Notes under the pieces: generated by a model | What the model was told of the DNA's origin: nothing | Seen by the model: only the letters and a program-made list of their open reading frames with translations | Databases searched by the model: none | Shown here: one piece after another, positions 53,518 to 63,032 of the stretch | Position numbering within the stretch: position 1 is the first letter of the stretch | How the letters are laid out: the number at the start of each line of letters is the position of its first letter | DNA from: Nitrospira sp. | GTDB taxonomy: Bacteria; Nitrospirota; Nitrospiria; Nitrospirales; Nitrospiraceae | Direction: 5' to 3' | Length of the DNA stretch: 64,000 nucleotides | NCBI GenBank assembly: GCA_016715825.1 | Contig: JADJXO010000007.1 | Coordinates: forward strand, 62,001-126,000 | Program-made: the position numbers and the translations under genes

Positions 53518-56294
53518 ACGCACCAATCACCACAACCGTAAGAGAAGAGCTGCAGCGCATCGGCACGTGGCGGCTTTCAACAGAAGACGTGGCTCGACAG
53601 GTGGAGGCCGATGCGGAGCACGGTCTTACCACCGAGGAGGCTCGGCGTCGCCTGGATCGCCAAGGTGCCAACGAATTGCCCGAAAGTCCTCCTCCTTCCC
53701 TGCTCTCATTATTCCTGTCTCAGTTCACCAACGTCATCGTGTGGGTGCTGATCGGGGCGGCGGTCATCTCCGGTCTCTTGGAGGATTGGCTTGATGCGGC
53801 GGCCATCTTGACGATTGTGCTGCTCAACGGAGTGCTTGGGTTTGTACAAGAGTTTCGGGCCGAGCGGTCGTTGGCAGCGCTGCGAAAAATGTCGATCGCG
53901 ACGGCTCAGGTGGTCCGCGACGGCACGCTGCGAGTGATTCCCGCACGGGAGGTCGTCTCCGGCGATGTCGTGCTCCTCGAGGCCGGAGATCGAATTCCGG
54001 CAGATGCACGGCTGGTGTACGCGACAAATTTTCACACACAGGAAGCCTCCCTCACCGGAGAATCGACGCCTGTTGAAAAGGGCGCGGACGCGATCGATCG
54101 GCCGGATGTGCCGCTGGCCGACCGATCCAACATGGTCTTCATGGGCACCGTTGCTGTGTCGGGTAAGGCCCGTGCGCTCGTGACGGCCACGGGGCTCAAC
54201 ACAGAACTGGGACACATTGCGACCATGATTCAAAAGGCCGCCGAAGCGGAGCGGACCGAAACGCCACTTCAGCAGCGCCTCGCGCAATTCGGCTACACCT
54301 TATTGTGGTTGGCGCTGGGGGTCGTCAGTGTCGTCTTTGTCTTGGGCTACCTGCGCGGCGAACCGGCGATGACCATGTTCCTCACATCAGTCAGTCTCGC
54401 TGTGGCCGCCGTTCCGGAGGGGCTCCCGGCTGTGGTGACGATCACCCTCGCCCTGGGTGTCACACGGATGGTCCGACGGAACGCACTCATCCGCAAATTG
54501 CCGGCGGTTGAAACGCTTGGTTCCGCCACCGTCATCTGCTCCGATAAAACCGGCACACTCACGAAGAACGAAATGACGGTGACGAAGCTTTTCGTGGGAG
54601 AAAAAGTATTTGATGTGACTGGTGAAGGATATGATCCAGTAGGCGAAATCCGTGAAGCGTTAGGCGTGAAGCGTGAGAGACCGCCCTCTGCACCTGACCC
54701 TCCACTCATGGCCCGTGACCCATCGCATCTGCCCGAAGAGCTTCGCCAACTGTTGACGGCATCGGTGTTGTGCAACGGTGCGACGTTGAAGGAGGAAGAT
54801 GGCACCTGGCAGGTGATCGGTGATCCGACGGAGGGGGCCCTCTTGGTTGCGGCCGCAAAGGCCGGCCTTCGTATGGAAGAACTTGAGCCGAGCCACCAGT
54901 TTCTTGGAGAGGTTCCGTTCGATCCTGAGCGGAAGATGATGACGATTGTGCGGCAGTCGTCGGGCGGGCCGGTGGCCTATGTGAAAGGTGCGCCGGATGT
55001 CCTCCTTGGCCGATGCACCCACCGGCTGGGCCCGAACGGGACGATCGAACCATTGTCGGATTCAACCCGTGCCGCGGTCCTTGACGCCAATGCGCAATTT
55101 GCACATTGCGCGCTGCGTGTGCTGGGCCTTGGGCAGCGTCGGCTGGCACGCCAACCTGATTCTTACCACTCGTCGGAACTCGAGCAACAACTGGTCTTTC
55201 TGGGCCTTGCCGCCATGAAGGATCCGTTGAGACCGGAGGCAAAAATCGCAGTGCAAGCCTGCCATGCTGCCGGCATCAGGACGGTCATGATTACGGGAGA
55301 TCACAAGGATACGGCGACGGCGATCGCAGAAGAACTGAGAGGGATGAAGGAGCCGATACAGTCGTTATCCGGGTCGGAACTGGATCGCTTGTCCGATGAC
55401 AACTTGGTCCGGACCGTGGAGCAGGTGGCGGTCTATGCGAGAGTCACGGCGGAACACAAGCTGCGCATCGTCAAGGCGTGGAAGTCGACCGGCGCGGTTG
55501 TGGCCATGACGGGAGACGGGGTGAACGATGCTCCGGCCGTGAAGGCAGCCGACATCGGTGTCGCGATGGGAATCACAGGAACCGACGTCACAAAAGAAGC
55601 CGCCGACATGGTGGTGACGGATGATAATTTTGCCTCGATCGCGGCAGCTGTGGAAGAGGGCCGGGGCATCTTCGATAATATTCGGAAAGCGGTGCATTTC
55701 TTACTCTCGTGCAACGTGAGCGAGGTGCTGGTCATGCTCTTTGCCACGCTGTTGGGTGTACCGCTGCCGCTACTCCCGATCCAGATTCTCTGGATGAACC
55801 TGGTGACGGATGGGTTTCCTGCTCTGGCCTTGGCGGTCGATCCAAAGGCCCCGGACTTGATGAAGCGCCGACCGAGAAGGCCGGAGGCACGGTTGTTAGA
55901 CAGAGGGAGCCTGATGGCGATCGGCCTCGAGGGGCTGATGTTGAGTGCCATTGCATTGGGGGCGTTCACCTATAGTCTGTACGGTCTCCATCAAGATGTC
56001 GAACAAGCGAGGACCGTCGCGTTCACCGTGCTGGTGATCAATCAACTGGTGCATGCCTTCAACTGCCGAAGCGACCGCTGGTCGCTGTTTCAGATCGGTG
56101 TGGGAACGAATCGTCCGTTGCTCCTTGCCTTCGCATTCTCCCTCGGCATCCAAATAGCCGTGTTGACTGTTCCACCGGTAGCCGCGATCTTCAAGGTTGC
56201 CCCGTTGCCGCTTGAAGATTGGGTGCTGATGGGGGCGACTGGCATGTTGCCCGTTGCCATCATGGAAGCGGTCAAACTGTGGAGGCGTTCCTGA
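53514..56294 (+). CDS. P-type cation ATPase (P2, Ca2+-ATPase-like)
   Basis: A 926-residue pump with all P-type landmarks: N-terminal cation ATPase domain (EEARRRLDRQGANELPES), TGES loop in EASLTGESTPVEKGA, VAAVPEGLPAVVTITLALG, phosphorylation site CSDKTGTLTKNE (D344), KGAP, and the hinge AMTGDGVNDAPAVKAADIGV. Ten membrane segments in the usual 4+6 layout. Residues match Ca2+ or Na+ pumps rather than heavy-metal pumps (no CPC). Coupled to the exchanger upstream, so Ca2+ (or Mn2+) export is the best guess. Confidence 0.93.
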   Translation: MNAPITTTVREELQRIGTWRLSTEDVARQVEADAEHGLTTEEARRRLDRQGANELPESPPPSLLSLFLSQFTNVIVWVLIGAAVISGLLEDWLDAAAILTIVLLNGVLGFVQEFRAERSLAALRKMSIATAQVVRDGTLRVIPAREVVSGDVVLLEAGDRIPADARLVYATNFHTQEASLTGESTPVEKGADAIDRPDVPLADRSNMVFMGTVAVSGKARALVTATGLNTELGHIATMIQKAAEAERTETPLQQRLAQFGYTLLWLALGVVSVVFVLGYLRGEPAMTMFLTSVSLAVAAVPEGLPAVVTITLALGVTRMVRRNALIRKLPAVETLGSATVICSDKTGTLTKNEMTVTKLFVGEKVFDVTGEGYDPVGEIREALGVKRERPPSAPDPPLMARDPSHLPEELRQLLTASVLCNGATLKEEDGTWQVIGDPTEGALLVAAAKAGLRMEELEPSHQFLGEVPFDPERKMMTIVRQSSGGPVAYVKGAPDVLLGRCTHRLGPNGTIEPLSDSTRAAVLDANAQFAHCALRVLGLGQRRLARQPDSYHSSELEQQLVFLGLAAMKDPLRPEAKIAVQACHAAGIRTVMITGDHKDTATAIAEELRGMKEPIQSLSGSELDRLSDDNLVRTVEQVAVYARVTAEHKLRIVKAWKSTGAVVAMTGDGVNDAPAVKAADIGVAMGITGTDVTKEAADMVVTDDNFASIAAAVEEGRGIFDNIRKAVHFLLSCNVSEVLVMLFATLLGVPLPLLPIQILWMNLVTDGFPALALAVDPKAPDLMKRRPRRPEARLLDRGSLMAIGLEGLMLSAIALGAFTYSLYGLHQDVEQARTVAFTVLVINQLVHAFNCRSDRWSLFQIGVGTNRPLLLAFAFSLGIQIAVLTVPPVAAIFKVAPLPLEDWVLMGATGMLPVAIMEAVKLWRRS

Positions 56295-56413
56295 AGGTGT
56301 CGAGGGGAGAGCGCGAACGGGGTAGATGTTGACTTGAGGTGTCGATCGATTGGGGGCCGATCCAGGAGAATTCGAATCAACCTCGCACGAGCCATTCCGA
56401 ATGGTACTACTGC

Positions 56414-56614
56414 CTAGTCGCCAGGCTTCGCGTTGGGGTGCACCTTGCCGGGGAACGGATCCAGGATGTTCTTCGGCGCATGGTTCCAGATCACGTCCGC
56501 CAGGTTCGGCATGCGGCTCACAGTCTGCGCCGCCACCCCACGCCGGCTCCGAACAATCCGCTCTTTCCATCGGTGACTGTGATATTGATAGCTATTATGT
56601 GATTGTACTTTCGC
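56414..56614 (-). pseudogene. Possible coding remnant on the minus strand
   Basis: The minus-strand frame ending in TAG at 56414 stays open for about 67 codons back to a stop near 56615. It has protein-like composition (VSRMPNLADVIWNHAPKNIL, then DPFPGKVHPNAKPGD) but no plausible start with a ribosome-binding site; the only ATG would give 32 residues. I cannot name a family. It may be the end of a decayed gene. Confidence 0.3.
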
Positions 56615-56635
56615 AGAGACGGCGCCATTTGCGAA

Positions 56636-56651
56636 CTAGGATATCTCCTAG
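56636..56651. promoter_or_regulatory. Palindromic operator CTAGG-N6-CCTAG (site 7)
   Basis: A perfect 5-bp inverted repeat with spacer ATATCT, preceded by AA as at sites 1 and 2. It is about 420 bp upstream of the copper-protein pair at 57070. Confidence 0.45.
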
Positions 56652-56726
56652 GTTTTCCGTCGAAGACCCCTTAAAGGCACCTCCATTAATGTGCCGGCCG
56701 AGTGAAGTGAATGATCTGATAAAGTG

Positions 56727-56755
56727 TTGCATAAGCAGTTGGCGGACACTATAAA
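56727..56755 (+). promoter_or_regulatory. Possible sigma-70 promoter
   Basis: TTGCAT and TATAAA are 17 bp apart. The -10 element is good and the -35 element is weak. It would leave a leader of about 300 bases before the gene at 57070. Confidence 0.3.
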
Positions 56756-57069
56756 TAGGTTGTGTGCAAATTCTGGGAGAGGGTGACGGCTTGCTGTCTG
56801 GAGAACGTTGAACGCTGTCGAATGCCGTATGGTACCTCTTTTCAAGGGTATGGCGTCTTGCATCACGGTTCCCTTCAATATGGCTATGATCCCCCGCGAG
56901 CCCGCTGAGTTTCTCTGCTCCTTTGTGAAGCGATAGTCGGTACTGTGAAGAGACACGGTGCACCGGCTCGTGGATGCAGGGGAGAAGGATCCGTTGGCCA
57001 CGCGCTGAGCCGCTGTCGTGGCGGCCGTCGAATCTGCGCGCGACAGATGGGCGGGCAAGGACAATAAGC

Positions 57070-57495
57070 ATGCTGAAACATACAAGCCTAGGCGGTCTGC
57101 TCTTCATCTTGGTCATCTTGACCAGCTGCAGTGTATTTTCAAAAGCGGACGGGCCCACGCGAGTTCATGACATCTATATCAACGGCCAGGATTCGATAAC
57201 GCCCCTTGAGCTGTATGCCGCGGTGGGAGAAGAAATCCGGTGGCACAACCAACTTGCGGTTCCGATTCATCTTGGATTGCTCGGGGTGAAGCCGATCGAG
57301 GAAGCACGCTGTGATAAAGGATTCACGACATGGTTTGGGACCATCAAGGAGATGATCCCGATTGCAGCAGGAGATTTTGTCAGCGTGTGTTTTCTGCACG
57401 CTCATACGGTCCGGTACAATGTGTGGACGGATATCACCGACCCCTTCCATTCAATGAGTCCGACGGCAATTATTCATCTGGACGAGGCAAGGTGA
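57070..57495 (+). CDS. Cupredoxin-like lipoprotein
   Basis: A 141-residue lipoprotein (lipobox LTSC, Cys20). The mature domain has a cupredoxin-like pattern: EEIRWHNQLAVPIHLGL with H59 and SVCFLHAHTVRYNVW with C107, H110 and H112, while the usual axial Met is missing. It would be a periplasmic, membrane-attached copper or redox protein. The gene is 43 bp before the larger copper-site protein, so they are probably expressed together. Confidence 0.72.
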   Translation: MLKHTSLGGLLFILVILTSCSVFSKADGPTRVHDIYINGQDSITPLELYAAVGEEIRWHNQLAVPIHLGLLGVKPIEEARCDKGFTTWFGTIKEMIPIAAGDFVSVCFLHAHTVRYNVWTDITDPFHSMSPTAIIHLDEAR

Positions 57496-57538
57496 TGGTA
57501 CGGGAGATATGTTGTCAACATGGTGTAAGGAGGAAGCG

Positions 57539-58489
57539 ATGAGGACGCTCGTGCGCCAAATTGTGATCGTCGCCTGTGCCTATGGGCTCAGCCTTGGTTG
57601 GGTTCCGGATATCGGGGCGTATGAGGAGATGTCTCTTTCCGAGAGCGGATCGCTCTCGGGAACCGTCAATCTCGACGGCAAAGTGCCGATGCCGAAGGGG
57701 TACAATCTCACCACCGTGCCGGATCCAGTCTATTGTGGGCGGATTTCCGATGGGCGAGGCTGGAGATTGCTGCAGCCTTTCGACGTCGGCTCGAAGCAGG
57801 AGTTTCGCAACGTTGTCGTCTATCTTGACGGGATCGACAAGGGAAAGCCTTTCGGCGAGTATGTGCCCCCGAGAATCGAAGCCGTGGACTGTCGCTTTAT
57901 TCCGTTTATCAACGTCGTGCGCGATCTCCACGATGTCGTCGTCGTCAACATGGACCCTGCCTTTCACGACATTCAAGCCTACGAGACCTCACATCTTGGG
58001 CCTCGTGTCTTATTCAATGTGCCGTTGCCGATCAGTAAACGATATCCTCGTGAGGCCGGGTTGAGCGCAAATTTCCACAAGCACTACGAAGGGGCCACCG
58101 TGACTCAATCGGTCAAGATGACGAGGGACCGAAAGATTTTTACCATGCAATGCGGCTTCCATCCCTATATGGAAAGTTGGGCATTGGTTGCCGACCATCC
58201 CTATTATACTGTGGCCGACTCCGAAGGGCGGTTCGAGTTCACCGACATTCCACCCGGCACCTACAAGGTGAAAGTCTGGCATCCGTACATCAGGGACGAG
58301 ATTGAGCAGACGATTACGATTGAACCGAAAAAGGAGGCGAGCGTGAGTCTGACGGTCGAGGCACCGACCGGTCGCCTCTATGCCAATCAAATGGTCGAGA
58401 ATGCCTATGTTCGGTACACGATTACTGAAGATGTGCAGAGTCAAATCGTGCCGACGTTGGAAAAACAACGTATCATCGCACCTGAATGA
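57539..58489 (+). CDS. Exported protein with type-1 copper site and carboxypeptidase-regulatory domain
   Basis: A 316-residue exported protein; AAGGAGGAAGC precedes ATG 57539 and a signal peptide follows (residues 1-27). A cupredoxin-like core has the first His in VVVVNMDPAFHDIQAYE (H143) and C205, H208, M211 in FTMQCGFHPYMESW, the ligand set of a type-1 copper site. The C-terminal domain SEGRFEFTDIPPGTYKVKVW is of the carboxypeptidase-regulatory kind. A periplasmic electron carrier or copper-dependent structural role is possible; no partner oxidoreductase is in view. Confidence 0.78.
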   Translation: MRTLVRQIVIVACAYGLSLGWVPDIGAYEEMSLSESGSLSGTVNLDGKVPMPKGYNLTTVPDPVYCGRISDGRGWRLLQPFDVGSKQEFRNVVVYLDGIDKGKPFGEYVPPRIEAVDCRFIPFINVVRDLHDVVVVNMDPAFHDIQAYETSHLGPRVLFNVPLPISKRYPREAGLSANFHKHYEGATVTQSVKMTRDRKIFTMQCGFHPYMESWALVADHPYYTVADSEGRFEFTDIPPGTYKVKVWHPYIRDEIEQTITIEPKKEASVSLTVEAPTGRLYANQMVENAYVRYTITEDVQSQIVPTLEKQRIIAPE

Positions 58490-58651
58490 TACCGGCCTTG
58501 TGGTTCAGATGACGACGCATCGAATCATGGAGTTCTAGGGTAACGGCTGAGTCAGGGACCGACCGGCTCGTGACCTGTGGTCAAGAATCAGAAGCGATTC
58601 GGGAGCCCTTGCATCACGAGCCCTGTACACAGTGGCCTGTTCCAGCTGATC

Positions 58652-59461
58652 TCATCCCAACAAGGATAATACGGCTCGATTCCACCCGAGAGGGCCTGGA
58701 CCCGGCGCGAGGATCAGCTTGGGAAGCGGGATGGCTGTCTCATACGAACCGTTAGGTCGTTGAACAAGAATGGGTTGCTCCACTGTCTGAAGCATCGGGA
58801 GATCGTTCAGGCTGTTTCCAATCCCGACGGTGATGAGCCGGTCTCGATCATGGTCAGCCAGACGGCGGTAGCAATCGATGAGATAGTGCACAGCGTGACC
58901 CTTGTCCTGAACGCCCATCAGGTGATGAAAGCGATCTCCTTTCGTCCAGCGCAGGCCACGGGCTGTGATGGCCTGTGCGAGAGTTTCCAATGGGCATTGC
59001 TCATCCTCCACCACGAACGGCTCATCATAGTGACGCTGCATGGCCAGTTCTGCTTCCGGCCGAGAAAGCCCTGTCCGTTTGACCACCTCGTCGGGGGACA
59101 TATCGCCATACCCTCTCAACTCCACTCCGAGTTCTCGTTCAATGTCCTTGAGGGCTTGGCGAAGGACGGCGTAGGAGGTGCCCAGTTCGACAAGAACATA
59201 CTGGTCCTGATTCGTTGCAGCAGGAAGTTGGAACGGGAAGTAGGATGATGGAATCACCACGGCGCCTCCGTTCTCGACGATAAACGGGTGCTCATTGCCG
59301 AGGCGGGTCCGTAGGGGCTCAATTTCCGCCTGGGTTTTGCTTGAGACAACGACAAGGGGGATCGAACGGGTATGAAGCTGATCCAACGCTTCCCGCGCGG
59401 CTTCGAACGAGTAGGTTGAACTGTCGAGGAGCGTGCCGTCCAAGTCTGTGAAGATGACCAT
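58652..59461 (-). CDS. HAD phosphatase, mannosyl/glucosyl-3-phosphoglycerate phosphatase type
   Basis: About 269 residues. The HAD motifs are FTDLDGTLLDSSTYSFEAA (residues 4-22), VVVSSKTQAEI and VGIGNSLNDLPML, with a C2-type cap, all typical of MpgP/YedP. It removes phosphate from mannosyl- or glucosyl-3-phosphoglycerate. ATG 59461 begins at the first motif; ATGs at 59506 and 59509 would add 15 to 16 residues and cannot be excluded. It is divergent from the GT81 synthase gene, whose product is its expected substrate. Confidence 0.85.
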   Translation of the reverse strand: MVIFTDLDGTLLDSSTYSFEAAREALDQLHTRSIPLVVVSSKTQAEIEPLRTRLGNEHPFIVENGGAVVIPSSYFPFQLPAATNQDQYVLVELGTSYAVLRQALKDIERELGVELRGYGDMSPDEVVKRTGLSRPEAELAMQRHYDEPFVVEDEQCPLETLAQAITARGLRWTKGDRFHHLMGVQDKGHAVHYLIDCYRRLADHDRDRLITVGIGNSLNDLPMLQTVEQPILVQRPNGSYETAIPLPKLILAPGPGPLGWNRAVLSLLG

Positions 59462-59767
59462 GGTCCTTGAGTTTCCTTTGATGGTCGATGCGTGTGATCG
59501 AGTCATCATGGTGCTAGATCGATCCTGTACCGGGTGCAGTGGGTTCAATCTTAAACGAACCCCAAAGCTCGCGAAAGCGGGAACAAGGAGTCGTTTCTTG
59601 CTGCTGATGCAATGGCGGCATACTCAATCCATGCCACAACAATTCATGAAATTCCATCTGGGATTCATCGCCCATCTGTGCGATGCTGGGGACCCTATCC
59701 GGTTGTGGCTGACGCAACGTAGAGACAACGGAGCGATCGCTGCACTGAACTCGGGAGGAGTATCATT

Positions 59768-61012
59768 ATGTCGGATTTCTTCCAGAACGGGGTGGTGAGT
59801 GTTCTGCATCGCCTCGGTTCATCCAACTTGGAACAGCTGGAGCGGGAACTTGAGCAGTATCACCATGTCAACCCGATCGCATTGGTCTTACCGTGCCTCT
59901 ATTCGGAGCTCGAAGGTCCGGCCCTGGCCGGAATCGTTGATGAACTGAAACGAGTCAAATATCTGAACGAGATCGTCGTCGCGCTCGGGCATGCATCGGC
60001 CCTCGAGTTTCGGCGTGCGAAAGACTATTTCAAGGTGCTTCCGCAACATCTGCGGCTCGTCTGGGTGGATGGTGCTCCGGTGCAAGACATCCTTAAGACC
60101 CTGGTCGAACGGGAGGTCGATGTAGGGTTGCCAGGGAAAGGCCAATCCTGTTGGCTCGCGTTCGGCTATGTCTTGGCTCGGCAGCGAAGCCAGGTCATCG
60201 TGCTCCATGATTGCGACATTGTGAGCTACCACCGTGAATATCTTGCACGGCTCTGTTATCCGCTCGGCAACCCGAATCTCGGCTATGAGTTTTGTAAAGG
60301 CTATTATAGTCGTGTCACAGACCAGCTGCACGGGCGGGTTACCAGGTTGTTCATCACTCCGCTCATACGCTCATTGCAGCAACTTGTTGGGAGTCACCCG
60401 CTGCTGACCTTTCTGGACAGTTTTCGTTACCCCCTCGCGGGGGAATTTGCGATGGTTCGCGATCTGGCCTGGGTTAATCGTATTCCCGGAGACTGGGGAT
60501 TGGAGGTCGGGATTCTAGCGGAAGTGTATCGGAACTGCGCATTGCGTCGTGTGTGCCAGGCCGATATCGCCGATGCGTATGAGCACAAACATCAAGCGCT
60601 GTCCTCGGACGATCCGGAAAAGGGATTGCTCAAGATGACTGTGGATATCGCGAAATCTCTGTTCCGCCATCTGGCCAGCGAAGGTCTGGTGCTCGGTGAC
60701 CCGGAACTCAAAACCTTGCGAGCCAGCTATCTTCGTATCGCCGAGGAGGCCATCCGCCGATATGAAGACAGCGCGGCGATCAACAGTCTGAAGTTCGATC
60801 GGCATGCGGAGCGAACCGCCGTCGAGACGTTCCTGAAAGGCATCAAATTGGCTTCAGAGGTCTTTCAGAAAGATCCGTTAGGAGTGCCGATGATTTCAAA
60901 CTGGAGTCGCGTGGCCGCAGCGGTTCCGGATGTCTTCGATCGTCTCGTGCGAGCCGTGGAGGAGGATCATCAGTGGGACCCGACGAAAGAACCACGCCAA
61001 GCTCCGAAGTGA
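59768..61012 (+). CDS. Glucosyl-3-phosphoglycerate synthase-like glycosyltransferase (GT81)
   Basis: A 414-residue GT-A enzyme. The metal-binding IVLHDCDIVSYHREYLARLC motif (D148, D150) and the LPGKGQSCWLAFGYVLAR region match GpgS, which couples NDP-glucose to 3-phosphoglycerate. GGGAGGAG precedes ATG 59768. With the phosphatase on the other strand it would form a two-step glucosylglycerate pathway, a compatible solute. The GTG of the next gene overlaps by 40 bp. Confidence 0.85.
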   Translation: MSDFFQNGVVSVLHRLGSSNLEQLERELEQYHHVNPIALVLPCLYSELEGPALAGIVDELKRVKYLNEIVVALGHASALEFRRAKDYFKVLPQHLRLVWVDGAPVQDILKTLVEREVDVGLPGKGQSCWLAFGYVLARQRSQVIVLHDCDIVSYHREYLARLCYPLGNPNLGYEFCKGYYSRVTDQLHGRVTRLFITPLIRSLQQLVGSHPLLTFLDSFRYPLAGEFAMVRDLAWVNRIPGDWGLEVGILAEVYRNCALRRVCQADIADAYEHKHQALSSDDPEKGLLKMTVDIAKSLFRHLASEGLVLGDPELKTLRASYLRIAEEAIRRYEDSAAINSLKFDRHAERTAVETFLKGIKLASEVFQKDPLGVPMISNWSRVAAAVPDVFDRLVRAVEEDHQWDPTKEPRQAPK

Positions 61013-62286
61013 GCAAACCACCCGTCGCGTTGACGGCGGAAACCGAGGCTTCTCTTGATGCGATCGGCAGCGTAGACATCCTGGTCGGCATTCCGAGTTA
61101 CAACAACGCCGATACCATCGAGCATGTGGTCCGTGCCGTGAGCGTCGGGCTCGCGAAATATTTTCCCACGCATCGGGCCGTGTTGGTGAATTCCGACGGA
61201 GGCTCTTCAGACGGGACCGCTGAGGCGGTCTCGAGGGCGGTGGTCGATTACGACGCATTGCTCATTCGCGATCAGCAGAGCCAGCTTCAGAAGATCATCA
61301 CCCCCTATCATGGGATTCCCGGTAAGGGGAGTGCGTTTCGCACGATTTTCGAAATTGCGCGGCGGCTGAATGCCAAGGCTTGCGCCGTCGTCGATTCAGA
61401 CCTCAGGAGCATCACGCCGGAATGGATCGAGCTGTTGTTGCGTCCGATCCTCGATGATCATTACGACTACGTGGCTCCCTATTATCTGCGCCATAAGTAT
61501 GACGGCACGATTACGAACAGTATCGTCTATCCGCTTACGCGGACTCTCTATGGGCAACGGATCAGACAACCGATCGGGGGTGATTTCGGATTTGCCGGAC
61601 ATTTGTCCGAACATTACCTGGATCAACATGTCTGGGAGTCGGACGTTGCACGATTTGGGATCGATATCTGGATGACCACCGAGGCCATCGCGAGCGGTGC
61701 CCGGGTCTGCCAAAGTTTTCTAGGAGCCAAGATTCATAATCCCAAGGATCCGGCCGCAGATTTGGCCGGCATGCTCATGCAGGTGTTGGGAGCGGTCTTT
61801 GCCTTGATGGAGTCGCACCATCGTGTCTGGTCGACGGTGCAAGGGTCGAAGGCGGTCAAGCTCTTTGGCTTTCAGTACGAGGTTGGTGTTGAGCCCGTCA
61901 ACGTCAATGTGGAGCGCATGATCGCAGTGTTTCAACAGGGCGTAGCCGATCTGACGCCTATTTGGGAACAGGCGTTGGGCAAGGAGATTGTGGGAGAACT
62001 GATAACGGCTGGAGCGACCGCTGCTTCGGACTTTCGAATTTCCGACGACCTGTGGGTTCGTGTGGTATTTGAAGCCGCACTGGCGTACCGTGAACATCGC
62101 ATGGCTCGAGAGCATTTACTGAAAGCCCTGACGCCTCTCTATCTTGGGCGGACTGCGACTTTTGTGTTGGAAACGCAGGCGCTTACGACGAAGGAGGCCG
62201 AAGGGCGGGTCGAACAACTCTGTGACGTGTTCGAGTCGAAGAAATCGTACTTGGTCAAACAGTGGAACCCTGAACCGCACGCTTAA
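60973..62286 (+). CDS. Family 2-like glycosyltransferase
   Basis: A 437-residue protein. The N-terminal GT-A domain (VDILVGIPSYNNADTIEHVV; VLVNSDGGSSDGTAEA; AVVDSDLRSITPEWIELLL with DSD as the metal site) is followed by a helical C-terminal part with no named domain. Start GTG 60973 is supported by GGAGGAGG 7 nt upstream. As it is coupled to the GT81 gene, it may extend glucosylglycerate or decorate another solute; substrate is unknown. Confidence 0.82.
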   Translation: MGPDERTTPSSEVSKPPVALTAETEASLDAIGSVDILVGIPSYNNADTIEHVVRAVSVGLAKYFPTHRAVLVNSDGGSSDGTAEAVSRAVVDYDALLIRDQQSQLQKIITPYHGIPGKGSAFRTIFEIARRLNAKACAVVDSDLRSITPEWIELLLRPILDDHYDYVAPYYLRHKYDGTITNSIVYPLTRTLYGQRIRQPIGGDFGFAGHLSEHYLDQHVWESDVARFGIDIWMTTEAIASGARVCQSFLGAKIHNPKDPAADLAGMLMQVLGAVFALMESHHRVWSTVQGSKAVKLFGFQYEVGVEPVNVNVERMIAVFQQGVADLTPIWEQALGKEIVGELITAGATAASDFRISDDLWVRVVFEAALAYREHRMAREHLLKALTPLYLGRTATFVLETQALTTKEAEGRVEQLCDVFESKKSYLVKQWNPEPHA

Positions 62287-62321
62287 GTGAGAGTGCCGGC
62301 GGAGAATGGGGGGAGGTGAGT

Positions 62322-63032
62322 ATGACGACAGATTTTTTTCGCACTGCGCTACTCGCGCCATTGGAGCAACTTGGCCGACAGGTCTTGGATGTCTTACCGA
62401 ATGTGTTGGCCATGCTCATCATCATCGGGGTGGGTTTCTTGGTAGCCCGCGCGTTGGCCCATGTGGTCGAACGGCTCTTGCGTGTGATGCGTCTCGACCA
62501 TCTGTGCGATCGGCTTGAAATCAATGCTGCGCTCTTGCGTGGGGGCGTGAAGGCCGATCCCTCCTATATCATGGGCCAGGCCGTCTATTGGGCCGTCGTC
62601 GCCTTTTCCGTGATCGCCGGGTTGGGGGCGCTGAATCTCCAGCCGATCAACCAGTTTGCCAATTCGCTCTTGGCGTATATTCCTCACGCGTTGGTCGCCG
62701 GGTTGATTTTGGTCAGCGGATACCTGCTCTCCAATTTCATCGCACAAGGTGTGTTGATCGCAGGCGTGAATGCCGGGCTGCCACCGGCACGGTTGTTTGC
62801 GAATATGTCGCGTTGGGGCATCCAACTCTTTGCGTTGGCCATGGCAGCGGAGGAATTGGGTATTGCGGCAAGTGTGGTCCTGGTAGGCTTCGGGATTACC
62901 TTTGGAGGCATTGTGTTCGCCACCTGTTTGGCGTTCGGACTCGGGGCCAAGGATTTAGCCAAGGACTATCTTGAGCGGACGTTCTGGAGTCGAGGGCGCG
63001 ATCGCGCTCCGGACGATCTGCGGCATCTATGA
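62322..63032 (+). CDS. Membrane protein with conserved TM-helix repeats (MscS-related, no beta domain)
   Basis: About 236 residues, with segments LPNVLAMLIIIGVGFLVARA and HALVAGLILVSGYLLSNFIA of the 'conserved TM helix' type also found in MscS relatives; the pore-like VVLVGFGITFGGIVFATCLAF occurs late but the beta domain of MscS is missing. GGAGGTG precedes ATG 62322. Last bases overlap the following ABC gene (ATGA). Confidence 0.8.
   Translation: MTTDFFRTALLAPLEQLGRQVLDVLPNVLAMLIIIGVGFLVARALAHVVERLLRVMRLDHLCDRLEINAALLRGGVKADPSYIMGQAVYWAVVAFSVIAGLGALNLQPINQFANSLLAYIPHALVAGLILVSGYLLSNFIAQGVLIAGVNAGLPPARLFANMSRWGIQLFALAMAAEELGIAASVVLVGFGITFGGIVFATCLAFGLGAKDLAKDYLERTFWSRGRDRAPDDLRHL

Larger units (their letters stand above)
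56295..57069. other. 775-bp intergenic region
   Basis: Holds a possible minus-strand remnant ORF (56414-56614), palindromic operator site 7 (56636-56651) and a promoter-like pair at 56727-56755. No other supported gene is seen. Confidence 0.5.

Noticed and set aside
55896..56570. Leftward 224-aa ORF
   Set aside because: Mostly antisense of the P-type ATPase end; the protein-like remnant is in a different frame.
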